Below, in pieces: positions 24,513 to 37,400 of a DNA stretch of 64,000 nucleotides (positions are counted from its first letter, which is position 1; every line of letters begins with the position of its first letter). Origin of the DNA: Nymphalis io (Eukaryota; Arthropoda; Insecta; Lepidoptera; Nymphalidae); assembly GCF_905147045.1 (NCBI RefSeq), contig NC_065918.1, positions 12,276,001 through 12,340,000 on the forward strand. The letters are read 5' to 3'. The notes below the pieces were generated by a model. That model did no database searches. It was not told where the DNA came from and worked only from the letters and a program-made list of their open reading frames with translations. The translations under genes and the position numbers were made by a program.

Positions 24513-24625
24513 ATGATGGTAAGTGGTTACCAACACAAGAAATACCTACTGATCCCTTACATCGCTAATGCGACGCCAAGTTTGAGAACTAAGAAGTTAG
24601 GCCCCATGTGCCTATGGCGTTTTTT
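24513..24625 (-). repeat. Decayed 3' half of the A-tailed SINE
   Basis: On the - strand the order is 'cttagttctcaaacttggcgtcgcatt-gcgatgtaag' followed by 'ggtaaccacttaccatca', matching the second half of the SINE at 3307-3604 with many changes. Confidence 0.65.
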
Positions 24626-25318
24626 ATGGTCAATTTACCTATCTTTATATGTGGCATAATTATAATTGTAGAGTACACCCATCTACAATAATATATTAAT
24701 TAGTATTTTATAATATAAATATATATTATCTGTCATCTCTTGGGAAAATAAAATGGGGATTGGAATTATTGGCGCAAAGTGAAGACGGTGTGTGTGCATA
24801 GCGAGCAGATATATAAAATATAATAAATCTTATTTAGTTTGTAATACCGACCTTACGTCCTAAGTTTAAGTGTGAACATTACAATAAACATTGGTTTTAA
24901 TTATTTTATATAATTATTATATATCTTTTCATGTCATAACAATATCTGTCAAAAAATATTGATAAGTACATATATCTCTATGTTATTCGAGAATCGTAAC
25001 GCTACTTATTATAATGCTTAATCGTATATGATATAAAAAAATGTATTACAATATAAGTATGCAAGAAGTATTTTATCAAACATCAATCAACAATAGGGTT
25101 TATTTTAATGATTTAAGTTAAACATGGTTACGTATAGAAAACACCGAAAAATGTTTTTTTAGTTTGGTTGTAGCGCAACAGCAATTTGTCTGCTCTCGTC
25201 AACTGCGTCTTTGGTAATATTTTTATGGCATTAGTTTTGCTAAAAATCTTTATTTAATAGTTTCAATATAATAACTGAACTAGGCAGTAACATAGAATAT
25301 TAATAATAAAATAAAATT

Positions 25319-25612
25319 ACTGGTGGTAGGGCTTTGTGCAAGCTCGTCTGGGTAGGTACCACCCACTCATCAGATATTCTACCGCAAAACAGCAATACTT
25401 GATATTTTTGTGTTCCGGTTTGAAGGGTGAGTGAGCCAGTGTAATTACAGGCACAAGGGACATAAAATCTTAGTTCCCAAGGTTGGTGGCGCATTGGCTA
25501 TAAGCGATGGTTGACATTTCTTACAATGCCAATGTCTAAGGGCGTTTGGTGACCACTTACCATCAGGTGGCCCATATGCTCGTCCACCTTCCTATTCTAT
25601 AAAAAAAAAAAA
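25319..25612 (+). mobile_element. A-tailed SINE family, well-preserved copy 3
   Basis: Nearly identical to copy 1 over its full length, from actggtggtagggc to ctattctat plus A12. This close similarity suggests recent spread of one subfamily. From 25613 to 28200 I find no gene, only AT-rich intergenic sequence. Confidence 0.87.
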
Positions 25613-28323
25613 GATTAAATTAAATATTAATGATATGATTATTTACGAACAGGCATTATTTTAATGGCAATTAATAAAGTTATTTATCCCTAAAATAATC
25701 AAAAATTCAAAAATTCAATTTATTCAAAATCTACATATACCTACAACATAAATATTATAAAGAAGTAAGACTTGTCTTTTTGTAATGTTATATAAAATTG
25801 AAAAATTTGAAACTATTGGACCGATTTTATAATTATTTCAACATTAGAAAGTTGTATTTGGAAAATAAGACATTTTATTTTAGTTATAATAATACTTCAA
25901 CCTTAAATAATTGTATTTGTAAAACAAGCCAGAAGAAAAAGCTCAAACTGCTCTTGTTTTTCGTTTTGCATAAATGCTATACATTAATACAATGCGTATT
26001 GTTCTTTAGGAGATTCAAAAAAAATCCACAGCTCAAACCTACGCTGCATATACATATTATAAATAAGCCAGCAATTTATGCCTAATATACTTTAAAAATT
26101 AAAATACGATTGGTAATTATATACATATTTTCTATACGACAATCAATTTACTTATAGTTAAGGAGATAGCAAAAAAAAAAATCTTTAATACACATATTAA
26201 AGATTATATCTGTTTCATTTTCATTATATCTGTGTCGCTCGATCGCACGTTATGCGGTCGGTTATGAATGCAAAGTAATTATTTAATTAAGCATTAATAA
26301 TTTATTTCGATACCTAAGTAACATGAAATGCAATTTTGAGGATTTTGCGGACTTCACAAAAATAGCATAGGATGTAAGGTAGAGTATGTAGTCATCTTCA
26401 TTTCTTAAGATTCGCACGATAGCTAAATTTTGTAAATAATTATAATAAAATTAAACTTATTCATTCTTTATATTTTATCAGTAGTGCTGGATACAGATCT
26501 CTCCTCAGTATGAGACGAGTTAGGCTATAATTGTCAATCAAGCTGACTCTGTCTATTGAGAAACTCTCAGACTTGCAGGTTTTCTCACGATGTTGATTCA
26601 CACACCTATTAATAAGTTCATAACTACGAAAAGTTAGAAGTGTGTGCAGTGGGATTGAACTTGGGCATTGCAGTCTAAATCTCCATCCGATATCGGTCTC
26701 CATACTAGATAATAGCTGCTTATTAATTGATTGATTTTGAAGGATTATCGTCCAAAATTTAATGTCACGAGAGTAAAGTTGCAGGTTCTTGTTTTGTTTA
26801 TATCTATAAAGTTGTTAGTTTTGTAATAACAGTTAGCACATAAACATTTTCGGCAGTTTTTTGTAAATTCTTGGGTTCCGGTTGTAAAAGCGTAGACATT
26901 GTCCTACAAAAGAAACGTGTGGTCGGATAACAAGACCAACAAGTTTATGTTTGTTACGCTTATGCATGCAGAACACAAGACCTAGTAAAAACCTTTTCTA
27001 TGTTTTTACGCACACAACTGTTTTTATTTAAAGACATAAATATTATTATACAAAATAATTATAGTATTGTTAATAAAGGAGTAGAAACAACTTATTAACC
27101 TACTTCTAAATTGGTTGGACGAAAAGTATTCTTTATGTTTTCTTAAGCATTATTTTCTGATGATTGCCGGGTAATTTTAATAAAAATGTTACTAAAATAT
27201 ACAGAAATACAGTACAGACGTACGTATACTGTTTCAATTACATTTTATGTATAGGTAGTAGTTACATAAGTTTTGTGTATAGGTAGATGAAAATCTATAT
27301 GAACACAAATATAAATGTTATTAAATCAATATACACACTACAGTGCACCATTATCCTATGAATTTACAGGAACTTTTTCAAAAGAGAATTTACGACTATG
27401 TTGATATCTTTATCGTTATATATTACAACTATGTGCGTTCGAGCGAGACCACACGATATAAAAGGGCGTTAAAGCACTAGAAGGCGTGGTATGTTGGTGG
27501 AAAATTATTCTGAAATCAAAAGCATCAAGGGGTGGCAAAGGGAGAAAAGGGGGAAGGGGATGATGTTGCACTTACAAAGCACTGGAAGGAAGGGTTTTGG
27601 TATTAAAATATATATGTATATTGTTTATGGTAAGAGTCTGTTTCAATAAAAAAATCATTTTTTTAAAAGTTATTAAGTAAAAACCCTTACTGGGTTGTAA
27701 TTACGCATTTTTTACTTTGAATATAATCAACTTTTAAATTCTATAAGAAATAATTAATTTATATTGAATATTTATTTATATATATTTATATATATCATAA
27801 AATGTAATAATGCTAAATTTTAAGGATTTTGATTAATAATAGACGTATTCGAACATCTTCTCTAAGCGCGATGAGATTTATGTTAAGATAAGTTTGTATT
27901 AAAATAGTAATAACGTAGCATGGGTACTTAATCCTATATTTGATTTGGCATGTATTTAGTAATTATAATGATTTTTTAAGCACATACAGGGCTCTGTTAT
28001 TAATAAAATATCTTAAGAAAAAAAACTAGCTATTGATATGGCCGACAATACATAATAGTATGTATGTTTATAAATATAAAAACAAAATCTTATTTGTGAA
28101 CATTCAATTTACAAAAACGAGCTAATTATTATAACAATAAAATATTAATAAAAAATATTTTATTTTTGGCTAAAATGCAAGAATCCAGTTTGACATTTAA
28201 AAGAAAAATGTCTGCCATTGTCGTTGCGTTGTGCGAAATATTATTTCTCCCCTGTCTGGAGCAGAATTTATCATTTTAATATCGGTCCTGGTAGCGGAAG
28301 GACATCATAATAAACAGTTTGCA

Positions 28324-28353
28324 ATGGAGTCTACATCAGTGATAACAACTTAA
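28324..28353 (+). promoter_or_regulatory. Candidate upstream open reading frame in the ZER1 leader
   Basis: An ATG in a fair context (caATGg) opens a nine-codon frame ending in TAA, about 90 bases before the main start at 28446. A second, longer upstream frame starts at 28208. Either could lower main-frame translation if the leader extends this far, which is not known. Confidence 0.3.
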
Positions 28354-28445
28354 GATAATTGTATTCAATAACAAATAATTGTGTCATAGTGAATGTTACT
28401 TTTGAATATTATGTCTTAAAAAATAAAATCAGTGCTGTGTTCAGA

Positions 28446-31400
28446 ATGTCGTCGGAAGTATTTACGTTGTACGACAGTACCCCGGATTCTCTTTTAAACA
28501 TTTGCATGGACTACATCGTGGCCAATTTGAATATTATCACGAAGTTGGATCCTACAAGCCGCTGGCGCAAGCTTAAAGATGATATCATATTACCAGCTGA
28601 ACTGTGTGAGAAATTCCTTCAAACCTACCAAAAGAAGAATCGTGTCAATGATAACATCGCCAACTTGTTTCGCGATCGCTCTCGTACTCGACTGGATCGC
28701 GTAAAACTACGCAACGCACGGATTACTGACGAAGGTCTTCGTTGCTTTGTGGAACACAAGCCATATCAGGTGGAACTCATTCAATGTGAGTATCTCTCTC
28801 AAGCCTCGCTAGACCTGATTAACAGCAACAGTGATAATCTAGTCTGTCTTAAATTTGGACCACTTACTTATGTGGTTTCTCAAGATGAGGCTATGATTCG
28901 CCAACGACGTTATATCATTGATGCGCCGAAATTACGGCGGCTAACTATTCAATGCAGAGGAATGTCTATATTCCCTTTACTACTCCTGAAACCATTGCAC
29001 TATCTTACACATTTAGATCTCTCTGAATATACATCTGCGGGTTCTACCTGGGCTCTACACGAGCTAAAGAATTTGAGGTCACTTGTGCTTCACAGTGTTT
29101 TATGGTCAAAAGAAATAATAGAGTGGATTGCTAGTATGCGCACTCTACGGCACTTGGATATTTCTCAGTCTAATGAGAGACACGGCAAATATTTTAGTCC
29201 GAATGATGTTTTGTCAAAGCTGGTAACAAGTTTGCCAAATTTGGAATCACTGGATATATCTGGTACTAATCTGGCTGGTAACGGAGGTGCAGTCCCAGCA
29301 GCAGGAGGTACTTCAGCGGGATCTGAGAATCATGTCCGTTGTGATATCCCTGGGCTTGTGAGTCGAGTTAACCGGCCTTTAGAGTTTTTAGGCTTGTATG
29401 CGACTCATCATGGGGCCTGCAAGCGGCACGACATACCAGCGAAAGTGGTAAGACACTTAAAATGCTAATTATATATTTTTATAGTTACTTATTTTTTATT
29501 CTATTTTTTTATATTTGTGATTTTTTAATATATAATCAGTCTGCAACAGTTGGATTTAAAAAAAACATCCCTTAGGTGGTCATTTATTAAGAAATGTTAA
29601 AAAGATAACACAGTTCACACAATATGATGCACACTACAGTATCAAAATAAAAGTTTAATGCAATAAAGTGGTGCAGAGCTACTAGTCCTCTGTTTATGAA
29701 CATTTACAATAAATTTAACTTAGTTTATTGAATATTGACAAAAAAAAAACCATTGTACATACTATGCTGGGAAATAAAAAATTATACAAAAAAAAAGAAC
29801 TTATTGAATCTAATATTTTTATTTAATCAATTATTTCATTACATACTACTACATAAATACATGTAACAACTTTGATGGCTTCTGTGGCAATAATATCAGC
29901 ACAAGGCTGGAAGTAACTATATAAAAATGAAAAATGTACACTTTAAACATTCAGTCTTCATATTATTCATTTTATTTATCTGATGTTTCAATGGTTACAT
30001 CTGACCTGACTCGGCTTTAGATGACTGTAAGATTAAGTTAACAAAAAACGAAAATGTATAGAAATAATCATATTATTATTAAAATTGTAATATTTGTTAC
30101 TTTATCATTATTATTATTTTAAAATAGAGTATAATTGCAATTAAAAAGTAAATATAAAGAATGGGATATAGGGAAATTATAGAAAAAATTATTGAGCATA
30201 TTATAGAGCAAAATTAACACATTTCAAGAATTATAAAATATATCTTACTGTTTTTTTTAATTTTACGGATTTTGTTTTAACAGATGTACTTATTAGTCAT
30301 TAATACTTTTTTATTGAGATATATTGTGTTTTTTTGTTAGAGAAAACAAGTATATAGATAAACTTCAAAAGCTACCTTATCTGAATACAAAGTTGGAGCC
30401 AAATTGCTCTTTCATTTTCAGATTTTCAGAATTCAGACTATATATTCAGATTTCAGATATATGTACAAGAATTACTTATTTAATGTTATAAGATAGAAAG
30501 GATAGTTAGATTTGAAAAAATATTTGGTAAATAATGAAAAGGTTGGTTATCAAACATGCAATCTAGATTTCATTGTAGTCATGCTATTCATAAATTACTA
30601 GTTTCCGCCTGCGGCTTCACTTGTGTGAGGGGAGGGGGGCGTGTTGGTTTATGACCCTTTTGTACTGATAACGTGTATGCAATTTTTTTTTATGATGATT
30701 GGTTAAGTAGTTAAAATGTGAAAGCGTAACAAACTCACTCTCGCATATATATAATATTTTCTCTTTGACTACAATGACATAATGTAGCCATTTTGGAGAT
30801 CTACAAATCTTTCATATAAAGTGTTTGCGTATCTGTTATAGTTTTAGCAGTGTACGCTTCGATAACAACTGCACCGACAATTTTATCTTCGACTCCGTCA
30901 GCAATTTGGGCTCTCAGTCTCAAATCTCAAAATATGTACAACTTAATAATATATAGTTATAGAGTATGTTGGCACAGCCATACACATGGCTGTAGGTGTT
31001 TGGTATTTTTTCGATCGAGATTTTTTTAGGAATCGCTTTTTAACAACACAGGCATTAGTTTATATCCCAGATTTTACTAATATATTATTTCAGGGATTAC
31101 TTGAAAAGTTTCATTGTTTTGATGCATCAAACAAAGATTTTATGCCATTTGAGATTATATAGACCCACAAATGCTTGATGACGTTTTTTCTGTTTCTAGT
31201 CACTAAAACAAGTGTTTGTTAAGGATAGGTTTTATGGTAGCCATTCTATTTGTCAACTATTTCATAGCAATTTGTGATAATTTATAACATATTAGTTTCA
31301 ATAAATAGCTATCAAACACTTTACGTTCATTAAATAAGAATAAAAATAAAACATTAACAATTTAACTTTATTTTTAAATTTTTGTATCTTTTTGTTTGTT

Positions 31401-34400
31401 ATATGTTGATATTTCTTCTTCTACATCTATAACTTTAACACTATTATATTCTTATTGGATTTGAAGCTTTTACTCCTACTGAAACTGAATTTACAAATAA
31501 TAACTTACTTATAAATAAAAACTTACTTAGATTACAGGCGATGCAAACGAAGAACAAATTCTCACAGCAGGTGTTGTTTATATGGAGCGTCCAGCTATGC
31601 TGACTCGTGTTTTGAATGATTTGTACTATATGTTCCGTAGTACTGAGAGATATAATGCGTATGTCGGACGAGCACTATGCGTTGTGCTTGATGCTATGGA
31701 ACAACATGTCTCAGAAAAACACATCCAGATTTCTGGCAGGTAGGAACGCAGTGCTCGGTATGATCATAACGAATTAATGTTATGGGATTGTTATAGTTAA
31801 TATGTTATATTATTTTATAGCGCCACCTTGTTCTACATTGTCAAGGGAAAGGAGAAACCTCGCATCGGTATAAGGCTTAAACGTCGTATTATCACCGCGC
31901 TGCTGGACGGTATGGATGCTCATCTTGGTGATGACACTATGATGCGCAATGGCTGCCTCGCACTCTGCCAGTTTAAGATTCCTACTGACGTAGTAAGTAA
32001 AATTGACATTTTTTTTTCACGGAATGTTTAAAAACTAAAAAAATGTTTACTTTTTGACTTTACGGTTTTTTTTATACAGGTACTTTGAGAGTTATTTTGC
32101 ATTAGATTTTATGTAAAATGCCCATGTTTTAATTTTACTAAATATAATATATTTAAATAGGACAATTGTTTTATTTTCTACAGAGTAATTAAAAAATGTT
32201 AAACAAGCTGAATTGAAGAATGCTATGAACTTAGTTTCAAATTTCTGTTAATAGCTGATTTGTAAAACTATTTGTCCATAAAAACGACGTTTTATAACGG
32301 GACCGTGTTGTAAATTATAAATGATAATTTAAAATATTTGTGTAATATAAAATATTATCGAAAAAGAGATACGTGATCACGAACGGTAAATAATTATTTG
32401 AATCATTACTGCGCTGGGTTCTGACGCGTAAATGTAGATTCTCCTAAATATTTTAGGAAGCCAGAAAAGAAAAAAAAGGTTCTGAAAACACTGGCCCACC
32501 AGTTTTTTTAACGGTTACTCAAATTGATTTAATTTGTTGCAGTTGTTTGAATACGAAAGGGTCGTGCAGATTCTACTGACCGGCGTAGCCGATGTCAACC
32601 AGGAAGGCTTCGTGCAGCGCATCGCTATATATCTTCTGAACTCTCTCGCTTGCCAGGTGGACGGCAAGCAGAAACGATTCCTCGGGAATCATGGCGCCAT
32701 AGGTGTAAGTAATCGTAATTTTGTGTTTCATTAAACTTTATTTAAAAATAAGCGCCTGTTTTTCAGGTAGTGTTTTATGTGGTATGACGGGTGTCCGCCT
32801 GAAAGTTATACTACCTTGTTAAATGTCCAAGTATGCAGTTCTGAACATCAGCGTTGTGGCCAAGGTGTAATTTATATGGCATATGTACAACGGCTTAAAT
32901 GAAAGATCATTTGCTGATTAAATCTTAAATAGAAACAAATCAGATCCTTGTGCAGAATTGTGACTAAAGTTGTTTACGTTAAACAACACGTTGACCACAA
33001 GTATCTGAACACTGTGTCGAATTGTGTTCGATAAATTGTTTTGAACATCAACCAACCAGAACGAATGGTCTCAGCAGATCTTGCAGTACGTTGTGGTCCA
33101 CGCTAAAGCCTATCAAACTATCTAGTATTTAGTAGATATCGAACTATAGATCTTCGAATTCATGCACGACACAATAAATAGTAAAAGCGCACTATTTATT
33201 GTGTCGTGTGAACGTTGTTTTAATAATTTTACCTAACTTTTTCATAGAAAAAAAATAAAACCTTGGTTTATCGAATATTCTTCCATGATAAATTTTCCAC
33301 GTCTTTACTTCACGACTGTCAAATGTCAAAACAAATTACCAAAATGGCGGTAAAACAAAGTCGTATAACACCCCGACGGAAATCTTACATAAGTACACAA
33401 TGCTTTGCGATTCTGGATAACTTATTAATTTAAATATAATATGCTTGCGACGGATTGCGTTCCATTTAATTTTGCCTTTGAATGCGAAGGATTTTTTTCA
33501 TCAAATTGTAATGATGAAATTTCAAACAACTTTAAATTTATAAATATTTAAAATGACGCAGGAATATATATATTTCTAATTCTAGCAAAGCCGTTTGAGA
33601 ATATTATACACACAAGTTTTGTTCTTTCGTTCTTCTCATTATTTTCTTTTGTTATGTAATAACATCGCGATGACACTAGTTCATTCGCATTAGTGGATAA
33701 GTAAAAAATGTTAGTGTTCATCTAATCATGTATCTTTAGTGACATTAATAATGGTAACATTTAAAAAAAAACTTTTATACAATTGAGCTAAACCTTCTTT
33801 TAGCGTCAATTATTTATTATTGTATATAGCACTGCTCTGCCCTAATCATAATTATTGTTAATTTATTATGAACATAGTCTATAAGATACTGTTTTATCCT
33901 ATATTTAAATTTGTATTCTATTTGTAAAAGCAAAATTCAAAAAACTACCTGACAATATTATTAATAATAATAATATCGTATTTGTAATTGAATTTCAAAT
34001 AAAACTTTCAGCTGAGCTACTTTACTAGCGAACTAAATAATTATAATAAAATATTAAGCGACAAATTGAAAAGCAAAGCGAATTTATATTCTACTAACTT
34101 TCTGTCCCGGCTTCGCACGTATAGAGTAAGGATTTACATAAAATGTTTATATCGTAATACATATAAGTTTTGGTGCAATCATTATATTTCAGCCAATTTA
34201 TCACAAAATCTAAAGGAATTATTCACCTAAATATTCCTCATGAATGGTTCCGTTCATTGGTGAAAACCGTATGACAATCCGTTTGTTAGGTTTTGAGTTT
34301 ATCGCGTTCAGACAGACGCGGGGGCAGTACTTTGTTTAATAGTATGTAGTATTGTGATATGCATTTGATATTGATGCTGTGACAAAAACTGCGATGAAAA

Positions 34401-37400
34401 CTATAATAATTTAACCCGTACTCGGTATGTAAGGAAATGTCCTCAGGTAAGCGATATTTATATCCACCAACTCGCAATGGAAGTCGAACTTCAATGGTAT
34501 ATTTTTGCACTATTATTTTATGTAAGCGGGCTTAACAATGAGCCTCCCGTTGGTAAGTGGTTACACAAGTCCATAGACAATGGCACTGTAGGGAACATTA
34601 ACCATTCCTCAATGCGCCACAAACCATGGGAACTAAGTTGTTAATGTGAATGCACCGACTCCTAATGTGTAGTGGTAGAATAAATAATGAATGGCTGTTA
34701 ACTACGTTATCATGCGATCATGTTTATAGCATCGAATATATTTTATTGATCTTGTTATATATTTAATACGTTTATCCCGAAAAATATTCTACGGACCGTC
34801 GGAAAAATCGTTAGTGTAAATCTGTACATACGTGATTATGGAAATGTCATGAATATTTATGTTGCGACCTCCTTTAATTTATTATCTTTTCGCACATTTA
34901 TTATCTGTATTATTTTACATAATCGGTTGTTATTTAAACAAGAAAAACATGAAAATAAAATACTTTATCCCGTCACTAGTTATTTGTTAAACACATCACA
35001 TCATAATCGTTTAGGAATAATAGCAATCCAAATACGATAATGCTTGATGTCATTGGATACGATTTAAATCGATTTTTGGTCAATTACCTTCGTTCATATA
35101 AACACTTAGCCTGACTAGTAAACGGGCCACCTGATGGTAGGTTGTCACCCCCGCCTATAGACATTGGCGCTTTTAGAAATATTACCTATGTTCAACTTTA
35201 TTACCAGAATAAAATTACTTTTTCTACTAATATTAACAATTTTAATAGTATAATCGCCATCACAATATTATCATTACTTAAACTGACAGTCTGAAGATGA
35301 GTTATAAAAATAATATGAAGCCTTCACAATTTGATTGCTGAGGTCGCGAATTTAAATAAAACTACTGGAATAAAATATATATGTATATAAAGTTCCGAGT
35401 TTGAAGTTGAATTAAAAAAGTTTACAATCATAGTTAATATTACTGTGAGTTTTTAAAATTTTTAGACATTTTGACGATCTACAAATAGCTCATATATAGT
35501 TTTGGGGGTATCTATTACAGCGTTCGCTTCGAAAAAAATATGCAACGTATTAACAAATATAGCCATGTCCGATCTGAAACTATAAACTATTATATTATTT
35601 TAAAGTTCCATAACAATCGGATTAGTAGTTTATGCGTGAAACTGAAAAAAATAAACAAAACTGTTCTTTTAATAATATGCGTACGATATATTGATTTCAC
35701 GTGGGTGGCCTTTTAATTACCATAGACTTGATCTTGTTTGCATATCGGGAAAATTCTTATTTGGTATAGAAAAACACTAATGTTTTTTTCGAAACTCATA
35801 CAATAATAATAAAAAAATATATTTAGTATTCAGATTGAATAAAAGAGTATTAATCCAGATTTAACAGTCTCATGACTTGTAACTCGAAGTTCTAGTTTTG
35901 TCAAAATCGTATTATAATGATATTATTTATAAAAAGTCTTAAGTTTTATTCGCTCGCTTTCTTAGCGAAAACTAGCGTTTTACTGAAAAAAAGATGAAAA
36001 AACGGGCTTTTTACTAAAACTATGCGGATGGTTTTTGCGGACTCTTAGAAAATATTCTTCATACTCTTACATACTCTATATTTGGAAATACTAATTATTT
36101 TATTAAGGCTATTATTAAAAATAAATTGGGAATTAAAAATTCTATTAATTTTGCGAATTGCTCTGACTGCGAATTGAATAAATGTTAAATTATTACTAAA
36201 TTGTTATAATTTGTCGATAGATCTAACCAAAAAACACTTCATTGTTTTCATTTTGAAAAGTTTTGAAATCCGTGGACTGATAACCTAGTGTGTCATATCT
36301 CGGGAATTTGAAATTGTTGAGACTTCACACAACAACACACTATATTCTAGTAAAGGTCCAAGGTGGTCCCATCTCAATTTTTATGGTTTTCAAAGTTTGA
36401 TTTTCTTTGGAAAAACAAGAACTTATTTTATCACTATCCAATTTTTCATATTTTATTATCGCGTGGTGCTTTGCTCAGCGTTCATCTATTGGCTGCGAGT
36501 GATGCAACGCAGAATGTTATAAGCGACCTTTACGTTTATCAGTAATTTAAACTTAATATAGTAGTATAAGTATTATTGCCAATTGTATCGGTTGCACGAT
36601 ACGACATGTTTTTTTCTTTTAAGCTGTACCAACTATATTTTATTTCAATGATGCTCTCAAAATACATTTTTTAAATTGTAATACTTGGTGATTGCAAGTA
36701 TGCTTCATTATTATTCTGTTTATAAAAATCTATGTGTCTTATTATCTCTAAAATATCAACGTCTATAGCGGCTACTTATCCAATTATATGTTTGTATAGA
36801 AGTAATTCAAAACAATATTGGAATGTCGGAATTATTTGCGGCATTATAACTTATCGATTATCTGTTCATTATAAAAAAAAAAAAAACATGATGGTATTTT
36901 AATGTGTAACCTGTAATTTATTCAAAATTAAATTAAATATGAAAAAATAAAAAATGAAACTCTTGACTTGTTTTAAATCGGTGTTCAAAAAACAAAAATG
37001 TATTCTGATAAAAGCGCCACAGCTATTGATTAGAAACAAATATAGTAACGTGTAAGCATGGGTGACATAGGACAGGAGGTTTTCCGTGAAAAGGAAATTA
37101 AGGTAATAAGTGCAAAAAGCTTTTTGTCCTTATAAAAATAACTGGATTTGGAGTAAACACCTAATGTCAGCCCTTAATTATTTGTAAATTACGAGTATGA
37201 TAAAAAATATATAATAATTTATGATTAACCTCTGCAAAGTCAGGCAAAAGCTCAGCAATGATGCTTTATAATCTCTGCTCTGCTCTTAATATGTTACGCT
37301 TGCGCGGCAATTTTGATATATCTCTTTTCTATTAATTAATAAGTAATATTATTCCTTATTTTATGATATTTTGGTACAACTATATTATAAAAATAACAGT

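Noticed and set aside
28359..28445. N-terminal extension of the ZER1 frame
   Set aside because: The frame there is open but starts with TTG, has no ATG and no similarity to the family N-terminus; ATG 28446 fits ZER1 length and start.
31538..31540. Alternative acceptor for ZER1 exon 2 after 'attacag'
   Set aside because: It looks like a better 3' splice site but breaks the reading frame; the AG at 31529-31530 gives KVITGDANEEQ, which matches the family.
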